Source: an uncultured Bacilli bacterium | Lineage (GTDB): Bacteria > Bacillota_I > Bacilli_A > RF39 > UBA660 | Assembly: GCA_934096815.1 (NCBI GenBank) | Contig: CAKOMY010000004.1 | Location: 51,950-115,949, forward strand | Length of the DNA stretch: 64,000 bases | Reading direction: 5' to 3' | Shown here: positions 6,213-15,527 of the stretch, one piece after another | Layout of the letters: each line of letters begins with the position of its first letter | Position numbering within the stretch: position 1 is the stretch's first letter | Position numbers and translations under genes: made by a program | Notes under the pieces: generated by a model | Seen by the model: only the letters and a program-made list of their open reading frames with translations | What the model was told of the DNA's origin: nothing | Databases searched by the model: none

Positions 6213-7988
6213 TTATTTATCTGTCTTTAAGATTGATAGAAATGCTTCTGGTGGAACTTCAACAGAACCAACCATCTTCATTCTTTTTTTACCTTCTTTT
6301 TGTTTCTCTAATAGTTTTCTTTTACGAGATATATCGCCACCATAGCATTTAGCAAGTACATTTTTTCTCATTTGAGCAATGTTTTCTCTAGCGATTACTT
6401 TTGAACCAATTGATGCTTGAATAGGTACTTCAAATAGTTGCCTTGGAATTAGTTCTTTTAAAGCTTTTGTAATTGCTAAACCACGATGATATGCAGCATC
6501 TTTATGTACAATAACAGATAAAGCATCAACTATTTCACCATTAATTAAGATGTCCATTTTTACTAAATCACTTACCTTGTAATCGGATAATTCATAATCA
6601 AATGAAGCATATCCTTTAGTATAACTTTTTAATTTATCAAAGAAGTCATAGACAATTTCGGCAAGTGGTAATTCATATATTATATTAACTCTTTTCTCAT
6701 CAATATATTCTGTTGTTTTATATATACCTCTTTTTTCTTGACAAAGTTCCATTATAGCACCAATGTATTCACTTGGAACAAATATACTTGCTTTAACAAA
6801 AGGCTCACTAATTGAACTAATATTGACCTTATTTGGCATTTTTGATGGATTATCTACTTCAATTACATTTCCATTAGTTAATTCTACTTTATAGATAACA
6901 GATGGTGATGTAGCAATTATATCAATACCAAATTCTCTTTTAATTCTTTCTTCAATTATTTCCATATGAAGTAGTCCTAAAAATCCACATCTAAAGCCAA
7001 AACCTAAGGCTTCTGATGTTTCAACTTCAAAGGTAAGGGAAGCATCATTTAATTTTAATTTTTCTAGTGCTTCTTTTAAATGATTATATTTATTTGGTTC
7101 AATTGGATATATACCACTATAAACCATTGATTTAACTTTTTTATATCCTTCTAGAGGTGTTATAGCTCTATCACGTTTAGTTGTAATTGTATCGCCAACA
7201 CGTACTGATTCAACACTTTTAATAGCGCCAGCAACCCATCCTACATCTCCGGCTTTTAATTCAGGTAATAATTTTTCATTTGGAGTATTTACTCCTACTT
7301 CAGTTACTACGTATTCTTCGTTGTTGTTCATCATAATAATTGTATCACCAATTTTAATAGAACCGGATTTAACACATATTGATGCAACTACTCCTTTATA
7401 TTGATCAAAATAAGAATCAAAAATTAGAGCTTTAGTTCCTTCTTTTAAATCTTGAGGTGGCTGTATTCTTTCAATTATAGCGTCAAGTAATAAATTAACA
7501 TTTTCACCTGTTTTACCACTTACAGGTATAATTTCATCTTCCTTAAAGCCAAGAACTTTTACTAATTCAGCAGTTACTTTGGGAACATCAGCATTTGGTA
7601 AATCAATTTTATTAATTACTGGGATAATTGTTAAATTATGATTTAAGGCTAGATATAAATTAGCAAGTGTTTGAGCTTCGATTCCTTGAGTTGCATCTAC
7701 GACTAGAATTGCTCCATCACAAGCTGCTAAACTTCTTGAAACTTCATAGGAAAAATCGACATGTCCTGGGGTATCTATTAAATTAAATTCATATCCTTTA
7801 TAATTTAAATTTACAGTATTTAACTTAATTGTGATGCCTCTTTCTCTTTCAATATCCATTGAATCAAGCATTTGCTCTTTTAGTTCTCTTTTTGATACTG
7901 CTCCAGTAAGTTCTAAAATTCGATCGGCTAATGTACTTTTACCGTGATCAATATGAGCAATTATACAAAAGTTACGGATGTTTTGCAT
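6213..7988 (-). CDS. lepA: Elongation factor 4 (LepA), ribosomal back-translocase GTPase
   Basis: 591 aa, the normal length. G1 motif AHIDHGKST (about residues 11-19), G3 DTPGH and G4 NKID (VINKIDLPNAD) are intact. The EF-4-specific C-terminal domain ends with KRKLLEKQKEGKKRMKMVG and the VEVPPEAFLSIL motif. LepA acts on stalled or mistranslocated ribosomes under ionic stress. AAAGGAATG provides the ribosome site. It is followed by a 70-aa gene and preceded, 16 nt away, by a 170-aa unknown gene. In B. subtilis lepA lies beside spoIIP and hrcA; here the same genes sit in one window but are rearranged. Confidence 0.97.
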   Translation of the reverse strand: MQNIRNFCIIAHIDHGKSTLADRILELTGAVSKRELKEQMLDSMDIERERGITIKLNTVNLNYKGYEFNLIDTPGHVDFSYEVSRSLAACDGAILVVDATQGIEAQTLANLYLALNHNLTIIPVINKIDLPNADVPKVTAELVKVLGFKEDEIIPVSGKTGENVNLLLDAIIERIQPPQDLKEGTKALIFDSYFDQYKGVVASICVKSGSIKIGDTIIMMNNNEEYVVTEVGVNTPNEKLLPELKAGDVGWVAGAIKSVESVRVGDTITTKRDRAITPLEGYKKVKSMVYSGIYPIEPNKYNHLKEALEKLKLNDASLTFEVETSEALGFGFRCGFLGLLHMEIIEERIKREFGIDIIATSPSVIYKVELTNGNVIEVDNPSKMPNKVNISSISEPFVKASIFVPSEYIGAIMELCQEKRGIYKTTEYIDEKRVNIIYELPLAEIVYDFFDKLKSYTKGYASFDYELSDYKVSDLVKMDILINGEIVDALSVIVHKDAAYHRGLAITKALKELIPRQLFEVPIQASIGSKVIARENIAQMRKNVLAKCYGGDISRKRKLLEKQKEGKKRMKMVGSVEVPPEAFLSILKTDK

Positions 7989-8004
7989 TTTTTATCACAT
8001 TCCT

Positions 8005-8517
8005 TTATATTCTATCTTTTAACATATTTTCATGCTGATAGATTTTATATTCTTCATCATTCATGCTATTTAAAATATCAGCAATTTCTTTATTAATTAA
8101 AGACTGTTCTTTATATTTTTTAGCATAAAGCAATTTACAATTAGGACTAATCTTATCATTATTGTAAATATCAATAATATTGTCTATTTCATTATTCACA
8201 CCATTATAATCATTAACTATGATTAATTTAACAGTTTTTTTATTTGTATATTTTAGATACTTCATTAATAATAAATCAGTTTTTAATAAATTATCATTTT
8301 CTTTGAAGTTGAAATCAATAAATAATAATTTTGTTTCTGATTCTAAAATTACATAACTTCTAACGTTGTTTAAATTATCATTAACAAAGGGTAAAAGTAT
8401 ATAATCTTCATTATCATTAATTATTTCGTTTGCTAAAGCACAAATAAATTTTTTACCTGTTTCATTTTTCCATAAATAATGGAATGAATAAGGATTTAGC
8501 AAGTTTATATTTTTCAT
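8005..8517 (-). CDS. Hypothetical protein, possibly a degenerate PD-(D/E)XK/Rpn-like protein
   Basis: 170 aa, soluble, very Asn/Asp/Lys-rich. The order of an N-terminal helix (NPYSFHYLWKNETGKKFICAL), a beta-hairpin ending in LLFIDFNF and a Lys-rich strand TVKLIIVNDY loosely recalls Rpn-type nuclease domains, but the acidic/lysine catalytic pattern is not clear, so this stays a weak suggestion. It is upstream of lepA with a 16-nt gap and downstream of alaS after a 77-nt gap. Confidence 0.5.
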   Translation of the reverse strand: MKNINLLNPYSFHYLWKNETGKKFICALANEIINDNEDYILLPFVNDNLNNVRSYVILESETKLLFIDFNFKENDNLLKTDLLLMKYLKYTNKKTVKLIIVNDYNGVNNEIDNIIDIYNNDKISPNCKLLYAKKYKEQSLINKEIADILNSMNDEEYKIYQHENMLKDRI

Positions 8518-8594
8518 AATTTCTTTACCTCCTATATATACTTATTACCCATCTTGTACCATTTTACTTTTTATTTATTGAAACTTTACACTTT

Positions 8595-10358
8595 TTATTC
8601 AATTACTGCTTTAATACGTCTTACTCCAGCAGAGGATGCTTCTTCTTTTAATATTTTAAATTTGCCAATTTCACTTGTATGTTCAACATGTGGTCCCATA
8701 CAAATTTCTTTAGATATGACTTCTCCAGTTGTTTTATCACTTATTGTATAAACTGTGACAATATCAGGATATCTTTCAATAAACATTGCTTCAGCACCGC
8801 TATTAACTGCATCTATTTTGTTTTCTTCAGTAATTGTTACAATTAAATCTCTTTGAATCCATTCATTTACTAGATTTTGGGTTTGTTCTAATTCTTCTTT
8901 AGTTAGCTTACGGTCAAATGAGAAGTCAAAACGCATTCTTTCATTTGTAATATTTGAACCTTTTTGATGAACGTTTTCATTTAACACTTTTTTAAGGGCT
9001 GCATTTAGCAAATGTGTGGCAGTATGATATCTTGTTTCTATTTTAGAATCTCCTGCTAAGCCTCCTTTAAACATACCTTTAGAAGCAGTTCTTGATAATT
9101 CTTGATGAGCTTTAAATTTTTCTTTAAATCCTTCTATATCTACTTCTAAATTCTTTTCTTTTGCTAGTTCTTCTGTTAGTTCTATAGGAAAACCAAATGT
9201 ATCATATAATTTGAACGCTAAATCTTTATCAATTGTTTTAATATTTTGAGTTTCTTTTTCAAATACTCTTAAGCCCTTTTCTAATGTTTTACTAAATTTA
9301 GACTTTTCTTTTGCTAGTTCAGCAATTATAAATTCTTTATTATTAGATAATTCATCATAATATTTAGCATATTTTTGAATAATCAAATTAGCAATTTGCT
9401 CTTCCCAGTTAGTGCTGTTATCAATACCTAGGTTTCTAGCACATCTTATAGCACGTCTAATTAATCTTCTTAATATATAGCCTCTATCGGTATTTGAAGG
9501 AACTATTTTAGCGTTATCTCCTAATATAAAGGTTGCTGTTCTAATATGATCGGCTATAATTCTAATATCTTTTTTATTTTCTTCATATTTTTTATTAGAA
9601 ATTTGTTCAATTAACTTAATAACATCTATCCAAACTGATGATAAGTAGTTGTCATTTACACCTTCTAGTATAGCTGCTACTCTTTCAACTCCCATACCTG
9701 TATCAACGTTCTTTTTAGGAAGTTCAGTAACGTTTCCATTTTCATCTTTAAAATATTGCATAAATACGTTGTTCCAAATTTCAACCCATCTATTATCATT
9801 TGGATCAAAAAAGTCAGGGATCTCATCGTTTGATCTAAAATAGAATATTTCAGTATCTGAACCACATGGTCCACTTTCTCCGGCAATCCAGAAATTATCT
9901 TCCTCACCTAAGTAAGCAATCTTTTTAGGATTAATACCTAACTCAATCCATTTATTTGCGGATATAGTATCTTTAGGAATTTTATCATCCCCAGCAAATA
10001 CGGTTACGGCTAATCTTTCGATATCAATATTTAATACTTTAGTTAAAAATTCAAAACTGTATTCAATTGATTCATTTTTAAAATAATCTCCTAATGACCA
10101 ATTTCCTAACATTTCAAAGAATGTGTGATGTGTTTCATCTCCAACTGAATCTAAATCATTAGTTCTAACACATTTTTGATAATCAGTTAATCTTTTACCA
10201 TAAGGATGCTCTTTTCCCATTAAATAAGGAATTAATGGTTGCATTCCAGCTGTATTAAATAAAACACTTGCATCATTTTCAGGTACTACTGGCGCTGATG
10301 GTATTTGTTTATGTCCTTTACTTACAAAATAATTAATATATAGATCTTTTAAATTCAT
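8595..10358 (-). CDS. alaS: Alanyl-tRNA synthetase, compact form lacking barrel insert and C-Ala domain
   Basis: 587 aa versus about 870 in most bacteria. The class II catalytic core is complete (starts with YFVSKGHKQIPSAPVVPEND and has GNWSLGDYF and NVDTGMGVERV). The editing domain follows at once: HTATH at 445-449 and Cys553/His557 (CMGPH) supply the four zinc ligands. The roughly 100-residue beta-barrel normally between the HQELSRTASKG segment and the editing site is missing, and the protein stops at RRIKAVIE, where C-Ala would begin. It should charge tRNA-Ala and clear Ser/Gly mischarging. Compact AlaRS of this kind is known from reduced bacterial lineages. GAGGAG precedes the start. Confidence 0.93.
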   Translation of the reverse strand: MNLKDLYINYFVSKGHKQIPSAPVVPENDASVLFNTAGMQPLIPYLMGKEHPYGKRLTDYQKCVRTNDLDSVGDETHHTFFEMLGNWSLGDYFKNESIEYSFEFLTKVLNIDIERLAVTVFAGDDKIPKDTISANKWIELGINPKKIAYLGEEDNFWIAGESGPCGSDTEIFYFRSNDEIPDFFDPNDNRWVEIWNNVFMQYFKDENGNVTELPKKNVDTGMGVERVAAILEGVNDNYLSSVWIDVIKLIEQISNKKYEENKKDIRIIADHIRTATFILGDNAKIVPSNTDRGYILRRLIRRAIRCARNLGIDNSTNWEEQIANLIIQKYAKYYDELSNNKEFIIAELAKEKSKFSKTLEKGLRVFEKETQNIKTIDKDLAFKLYDTFGFPIELTEELAKEKNLEVDIEGFKEKFKAHQELSRTASKGMFKGGLAGDSKIETRYHTATHLLNAALKKVLNENVHQKGSNITNERMRFDFSFDRKLTKEELEQTQNLVNEWIQRDLIVTITEENKIDAVNSGAEAMFIERYPDIVTVYTISDKTTGEVISKEICMGPHVEHTSEIGKFKILKEEASSAGVRRIKAVIE

Positions 10359-10563
10359 ATTTTATGCACTCCTCTTAACTACGTTTATATTATCATATTT
10401 TCATCTTTTATAAAAGAAAATAAATTAATTAATAAACAATTATTTAGTAATTATTCCTAACTAATTATAATATTTCTATTTTATAGCCCATGTTTATTAT
10501 TATATTTCGTAAGGTTATATTAGTCAATAAAAACCGTACATTTGTTAAATGCTTAGAACAAAA

Positions 10564-10596
10564 AAATAAATATTTATTTTATCTAAATATTTATTT
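10564..10596 (-). terminator. Terminator overlapping trxA stop
   Basis: 13-bp perfect stem (10564-10576 with 10584-10596) and 7-nt loop, then a run of T on the minus strand. The upstream arm includes the last codons and stop of the thioredoxin gene. Confidence 0.8.
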
Positions 10597-10884
10597 ATAT
10601 TCTTTAATAATTTCTTCAATTTCTTCTTTTGTTTTAAATCCAACAAAATGAGTAACCATCTTTTTATTTTTATATATTTCAACTGTAGGAATGCTCATCA
10701 CACCGTGACTTTGTGCAAGTTCTCCATGAGTATCAACATCAACTTTAATTATTTTGTTTGGTAACTCTTCTAATTCCATACCAATCATTTTACAAGGTGA
10801 ACACCAATTGGCAAAAAAGTCTACTATGGTTAATTCATCTGTTAAAACGTCTTCTAATTTTTGATTACTTAAATATTCTATCAT
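10591..10884 (-). CDS. trxA: Thioredoxin
   Basis: 97 aa from the ATG at 10884, chosen because AGGAGG lies 6 nt upstream; a longer frame would run into the cvpA gene. The active site is WCSPC (residues 27-31) instead of the usual WCGPC, a change seen in some thioredoxin-like proteins. The cis-proline is in MSIPTVEIYK. It should act as a cytosolic disulfide reductase. It starts one nt after the cvpA stop, so the two are co-transcribed and possibly translationally coupled. Confidence 0.88.
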   Translation of the reverse strand: MIEYLSNQKLEDVLTDELTIVDFFANWCSPCKMIGMELEELPNKIIKVDVDTHGELAQSHGVMSIPTVEIYKNKKMVTHFVGFKTKEEIEEIIKEYK

Positions 10885-10885
10885 T

Positions 10886-11626
10886 TTATTCCTCCTTCTC
10901 ATTATTATTATCATTATTTTGATTATTATTTATAACATCTTTTATATTTTTAATTCCTAATTTTCCATTATTACTTAATTTTTCTGCTGATTCTTTAGAA
11001 ATTATTTCGTATTTTAATAATACTTCTAAACATTTTCTATTAGCTTCTTCTTTATCACTGCTATTTTGATATTCTAGAGTTATATCATAAACATTTTTAA
11101 TAGATAAATATGTTTTTTCTACTACATCAGATAGAAATGGCGTTTTAGAAACTATTTGATTGCCATATTTTGATTCTTGATATATTTTGGCTGTGTTTGC
11201 AAAAGTACTAAATAAGAAACAAATGAAGAATGCGATTAGAAATCCCTGAAATAAGCCAAATATTAAGCCTAATATCCTGCCTACTAAACCTTCAGAAAAT
11301 ATTCCAAGTGTTAATTTACCAACTAATCCAGTTATTTTAGAAATAATTTTAAAGATAAAGCTTAATATTGATAATGTAATAAGAAAACTGATACCTTCAT
11401 AAATTAAAATATTATAAACACTTATACCACTATAAAATCCACTTATTTTAAAAAATGGAAAATGTTCATATAAGAATACTGATATTGGATTTTTTAAATA
11501 AAACGCTAGGATAATTACTACTATTGTTCCAATAAAATTAATTAATGAACCAATAAATCCTCTTTTATATCCGTATAAAGCACCTAGAATAATAATTATT
11601 AATATTAAATAGTCTAATATATTCAT
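10886..11626 (-). CDS. CvpA family membrane protein
   Basis: 246 aa. Four N-terminal membrane helices (about 5-20, 28-47, 75-95, 105-140) with the CvpA-typical ILDYLILIIIILGALYGYKRG start and RG-FIGSLINF pattern. The C-terminal 90 residues are soluble and end in an Asn/Asp/Glu-rich tail of low complexity. CvpA proteins are linked to colicin V production in E. coli and to envelope stress and division elsewhere; the mechanism is not known. Divergent from rnhC and followed by trxA. Confidence 0.8.
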   Translation of the reverse strand: MNILDYLILIIIILGALYGYKRGFIGSLINFIGTIVVIILAFYLKNPISVFLYEHFPFFKISGFYSGISVYNILIYEGISFLITLSILSFIFKIISKITGLVGKLTLGIFSEGLVGRILGLIFGLFQGFLIAFFICFLFSTFANTAKIYQESKYGNQIVSKTPFLSDVVEKTYLSIKNVYDITLEYQNSSDKEEANRKCLEVLLKYEIISKESAEKLSNNGKLGIKNIKDVINNNQNNDNNNEKEE

Positions 11627-11717
11627 TTTTTATACTCCTAGTTTAATTATATTATAATTACTTAAAAAAATAAAGAAATAATTAAAAAGTTATGGTATTA
11701 TGAAGTTGGTGATGTTT

Positions 11718-12665
11718 ATGACAATTGTATTTACAGTAAGTGATAATGTAAAAAATAGAATGATTAGTTTTTATGCGGATAAAAGAAGACAAAAAAATCC
11801 TCCTTATGCTATATTTCAAGCAGATGATGCGGATACAAATATAACTCTTTATAATTCGGGAAAAGTTGTTTTTCAAGGCAATAGTGCTGATATCGAGGCT
11901 CAAATTTGGAAAGATTTAGAGATGAGTTTAAATAAGCGTAATATTGATAGTGAACTTAAAAAGAATGAAGATAAGAAGAAAGATAAAGTTAAAGAAGAGA
12001 CGGATTTAAGATTTAAGGATGTTGCTACTATTGGTTCAGATGAGGTTGGAACTGGTGATTATTTTGGACCAATTGTTGTTACAGCCTCATATGTAAGCAA
12101 AGAAAATATTAAGGAAGTAATGAATTTGGGAGTAAAAGATAGTAAGAAAATAACGGATGATATTATTCTTAAAATTGGACCTAAATTAATTAAGACTATT
12201 CCCCACTCTACTTATATTTTAGATAATCAAACTTATAATAAATATCCTACTAATATGAATAAAATTAAAGCAATATTACATAATAAGGTTCTTGTTAATA
12301 TGGTTAGGAATAATTATAATGATGTTAAATATGTAGTTGTTGATCAATTTTGTTTTCCTAAAAATTATTTTGAGTATATTAAGGCTGCTAAGGAAGTTTA
12401 TAAAAATATTACTTTTACTACTAAGGCGGAAGATAAATGCTATGCAGTTGCTGTTTCTTCAATAATTTGTAGATATGTATTTTTAATGGAAATGAAAAAG
12501 ATTGAAGAAAAATATCAAATATTTATAAAAAAAGGTGCTGGTCCAGAAGTTGATAAACAAGCTGCTATGATAGCAAAAAAATATGGAGTGGATGAACTTA
12601 GAAAAATTGCTAAATTAAATTTCAAAAATACAGAAAAAGTGAAAAATATATTAGAAAATGAATAA
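11718..12665 (+). CDS. rnhC: Ribonuclease HIII
   Basis: 315 aa from the ATG at 11718, preceded by GGTGATG; two Met codons further upstream (11700, 11712) lack similarity to the family. The N-terminal TBP-like substrate-binding domain (GKVVFQGNSAD near residue 50) marks HIII as opposed to HII. Catalytic Asp-Glu are in IGSDEVGTGDYFGP, with further acidic residues in GVKDSKKI and VVDQFCFP. It removes RNA from RNA-DNA hybrids during replication and repair. It is divergent from cvpA and ends in a shared bidirectional terminator. Confidence 0.94.
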   Translation: MTIVFTVSDNVKNRMISFYADKRRQKNPPYAIFQADDADTNITLYNSGKVVFQGNSADIEAQIWKDLEMSLNKRNIDSELKKNEDKKKDKVKEETDLRFKDVATIGSDEVGTGDYFGPIVVTASYVSKENIKEVMNLGVKDSKKITDDIILKIGPKLIKTIPHSTYILDNQTYNKYPTNMNKIKAILHNKVLVNMVRNNYNDVKYVVVDQFCFPKNYFEYIKAAKEVYKNITFTTKAEDKCYAVAVSSIICRYVFLMEMKKIEEKYQIFIKKGAGPEVDKQAAMIAKKYGVDELRKIAKLNFKNTEKVKNILENE

Positions 12666-12695
12666 AAAGTTATTGCTTTCTTTACAATAACTTTT
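12665..12695. terminator. Bidirectional terminator between rnhC and 593-aa gene
   Basis: 11-bp perfect stem AAAAGTTATTG/CAATAACTTTT with a 9-nt loop and T-runs on both strands, exactly filling the gap between two convergent genes. Confidence 0.85.
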
Positions 12696-14477
12696 TTAAA
12701 TGTGTTTATTAGAAATTTTTGGCTCTAGATTTAGTGTACATATATAGTTTATTAGATTTTGATTTAAATCATGGCTATATCCTTTTGTCAAGGCACACAT
12801 AGCGGTTTGAATTTCAACTTGTGAATAATTTTTTAGTATATCAAAATCTTCATCATGAATATTTGCCAGACTGCTTATATTCCCTTGAAGTAATTCTTGT
12901 ACTAGTTTATTTGTTAAATTAATATCACTATTTTGAGCAATTATTTTTATTACTTTTTGTAAATAATATGGAAGTTTTTCTATGGATGAATTATTAGATG
13001 AAATATTTGGAATATTTTCTTTGTTACTTACATTATTATATTTTTTTCTTAAAATAGTAAGTAATGCATAACTATAAATATCTTGATTATTATTTGGAAT
13101 GTAATCTTTAGTTAGATTTTTAAATTCTGTTAATATTTCTTCATGACTATATTTTAATAATCTATTACGATAGTTTTGATTACCATTGGTAATATGACAT
13201 GCATCTTTTCTAGTAATTAAAGCTTTTAATGCAACTATAGCATGATTAAAACCATATTTATTATATGTGGTAGTAATTGATGCCATAAATAATTCATGAA
13301 GATTATCATTTTTAACTATCTTATTTGGCATAAAACTATGAACATAATTTTCAATATTTCCATTTGCTATATTTATAACTTCTTTAGGTGATAGATATTT
13401 AGCAAAACTATATCTAAAATTATTATCTCTTGTAATTGCGTTTGGGTTACCATTTATATATGTTTTTAAATATTTTAGAGTATTATCAACACCATTGTAT
13501 TTTTTTATAGCATATCTAATGTACTGATCTAATAATTCTTTTTTATTTTTATTATTTGGCACTGGTTCATTTTCAAGGTTTCGAATTAGAGTATCGTAAT
13601 ATATAGATAATCTTTGAAATGATTCTTTATTTTGACTAATAAGTACATGATTATAAAAATCGTTCATATTTGTGTATTCATTTAAGGACATATTTATTAA
13701 TCTAAATACTTCATAAAAATTTGCTAGAGCTTCTCCATCATAATTAAAACGTTTTTTGTTTATAAGAAATTCTTCATCATAAATAAAATCTTCTAATTTA
13801 GTTTGATTTATAAAGACATCATTAAAATACTTTTGAGAAAATCTTTTAAAATCATTATAACTTACATTATCGTAATTAGCTGTTTCCTTAAAATATTTAG
13901 TTATAAGATAAGCGAGTGTGGAGTTATAACTTAATTTTTTATCACTTGCAATTCCAACTACTCCTGATTTCATCAAAAATGGATTTGTTTTACGTGCTTT
14001 ACTAGATAGGTATGGATCATTATTGATAAAATTAATAACTTTATTTGCTTCATCTGGATTAACCATTCTTAAAACTACTGAATCTGATCTAACGACATCT
14101 GATACTTTAGAATATGTTGCAAAATTATTTTGATTAATATAATCAAATATACGAATTACACAAGATTCCATATCTTCCTTACAAAATGTTACATATATTT
14201 TTATATGACCTTCAGTATTTCTTCCACCTGATGTGTGAAATTGAAGGAAACCTTTTTGCATATCACTTTCAAAAACATCTAAGTTAGTATTTTGAAAATG
14301 ATTTATCCAATTAGGAAACATATATTTAATACTTTTATTTTGCTTTTCTTCCTCACTTATTCCATAGGTTGCTAACCCGTAATAAATGGTATCTCTTACA
14401 ATTGGTAAATTCGGATTTTGTTTATATATTCTTGCATAATATTTTAAAAATTCTTCAATTTCTACTGGATTATTCAT
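12696..14477 (-). CDS. Large hypothetical protein, faint resemblance to HopA1-type proteins
   Basis: 593 aa from the ATG at 14477 (GGTGA just upstream; an ATG at 14489 is an alternative). No signal peptide or TM. The N-terminal 200 residues contain the order GGRNTEGHIKIYVTF, RSDSVVLRMVN and NPFLMKSGVVGIASD, which recalls the arrangement in the HopA1 effector-like family (low confidence, pattern only). The C-terminal 350 residues are helical. It overlaps a 46-aa acidic gene by 8 nt and follows holA, so it may be in the holA transcription unit. Function unknown. Confidence 0.6.
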   Translation of the reverse strand: MNNPVEIEEFLKYYARIYKQNPNLPIVRDTIYYGLATYGISEEEKQNKSIKYMFPNWINHFQNTNLDVFESDMQKGFLQFHTSGGRNTEGHIKIYVTFCKEDMESCVIRIFDYINQNNFATYSKVSDVVRSDSVVLRMVNPDEANKVINFINNDPYLSSKARKTNPFLMKSGVVGIASDKKLSYNSTLAYLITKYFKETANYDNVSYNDFKRFSQKYFNDVFINQTKLEDFIYDEEFLINKKRFNYDGEALANFYEVFRLINMSLNEYTNMNDFYNHVLISQNKESFQRLSIYYDTLIRNLENEPVPNNKNKKELLDQYIRYAIKKYNGVDNTLKYLKTYINGNPNAITRDNNFRYSFAKYLSPKEVINIANGNIENYVHSFMPNKIVKNDNLHELFMASITTTYNKYGFNHAIVALKALITRKDACHITNGNQNYRNRLLKYSHEEILTEFKNLTKDYIPNNNQDIYSYALLTILRKKYNNVSNKENIPNISSNNSSIEKLPYYLQKVIKIIAQNSDINLTNKLVQELLQGNISSLANIHDEDFDILKNYSQVEIQTAMCALTKGYSHDLNQNLINYICTLNLEPKISNKHI

Positions 14478-14610
14478 GAGATTCACCATTATTTATATTA
14501 TTATTTTGATTGTTATCGGCATCGATATCAATATCTGCAGGATATTCTCCATTTAATTTAATTACGATATTAATTTTTTTGTTATCTAATTTAATTTCTT
14601 GTGTTTCCAT
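14470..14610 (-). CDS. 46-aa acidic small protein
   Basis: 46 aa with a short beta-like first half (KINIVIKLNGEYP) and an Asp/Asn-rich tail. AGGATGG lies upstream of the ATG at 14610. It starts 14 nt after the holA stop and overlaps the 593-aa gene by 8 nt, consistent with coupled translation. It was too short for routine gene callers. No family recognised. Confidence 0.5.
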   Translation of the reverse strand: METQEIKLDNKKINIVIKLNGEYPADIDIDADNNQNNNINNGESHE

Positions 14611-14624
14611 TTTTACCATCCTTT

Positions 14625-15527
14625 TTATACTATAACACTGCTTATGAATGTTTTTAAAATATTATATTTATCTTTATCGGTAGATTTTAAATCTAAATCT
14701 GCTTTTGCTAAATTTATAAGTATTTCTTTTAGCTCTTGATTACTATATTTACTTGTACGTCCTTTTGCTTTAACAAAGGGATAATCACTATTTACGTTAA
14801 ATAATTTCATTAAATAATCTGACGATTTATTTGTTATTTTACAGGCATAAATATACCTATATTGCATTGCTAGTAGGGCAATAAATGGAATTACTTCTTT
14901 TCTAGCTTCAATAAATTCATTAAGTAATGGAGAAATCTCTTTTGTTTTCTTTTCAACTATAGCATCACATAATTCGAAACTATCATCATTTGGAATAAAT
15001 GAACCATAAGTGTTAATTGTATCTATTGTAATATTATTTGAAATTATACTTAATTTGTTTATTTCACTTATAACTAAATCTAAATCATTTTGATTTTTAT
15101 CTAATAAATAATTTATGTCATTATAACCTATTTTAATTTTCTTTTCTTTGCAGTAATTATTTATTTTATTTATTATTTCATTTGGCTTTAGTCCTTTTAT
15201 TTCAACAATATTGATTTTATCTTTTATATCTTTATATATTTTATTTCGTTTATCATAATTATTGCATATCAATACTAGTTTGACATCTTTATTGGGATTT
15301 TCTAAATAATTTATTAATTTGCGGGCTTCTTCATTTAGTTTAAAATTCTTAACAATTACACATTTTGAAGTATCAATTAAAGAATAATACGAACATTCTA
15401 GGATAACATCATCTATTTTTAAATCATCATAATTTAAATTAATAATGTTATCTTCTTTGGAAACTATTTTATTTATTTCTTCTTCTAATAGGTAATTAGA
15501 ATATATGTTTAAAATATAGTTTTTCAT
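14625..15527 (-). CDS. holA: DNA polymerase III delta subunit
   Basis: 300 aa. Low overall conservation but the HolA plan is clear: an N-terminal ATPase-like fold without a P-loop (LVLICNNYDKRNKIYK), a middle helical domain (LLDKNQNDLDLVISEINKL) and a C-terminal collar domain (FIALLAMQYRYIYACK, then LKSTDKDK near the end). Delta opens the sliding clamp ring in the clamp loader. Its ATG overlaps the TGA of lepB (ATGA), so the two are translationally coupled. Confidence 0.88.
   Translation of the reverse strand: MKNYILNIYSNYLLEEEINKIVSKEDNIINLNYDDLKIDDVILECSYYSLIDTSKCVIVKNFKLNEEARKLINYLENPNKDVKLVLICNNYDKRNKIYKDIKDKINIVEIKGLKPNEIINKINNYCKEKKIKIGYNDINYLLDKNQNDLDLVISEINKLSIISNNITIDTINTYGSFIPNDDSFELCDAIVEKKTKEISPLLNEFIEARKEVIPFIALLAMQYRYIYACKITNKSSDYLMKLFNVNSDYPFVKAKGRTSKYSNQELKEILINLAKADLDLKSTDKDKYNILKTFISSVIV

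Noticed and set aside
8554..8751. Plus-strand frame over the alaS 3' end
   Set aside because: Antisense shadow of the alaS editing domain without a ribosome site.
10380..10590. T-box or other riboswitch in front of alaS
   Set aside because: The alaS leader is short; no T-box sequence or specifier stem could be recognised.
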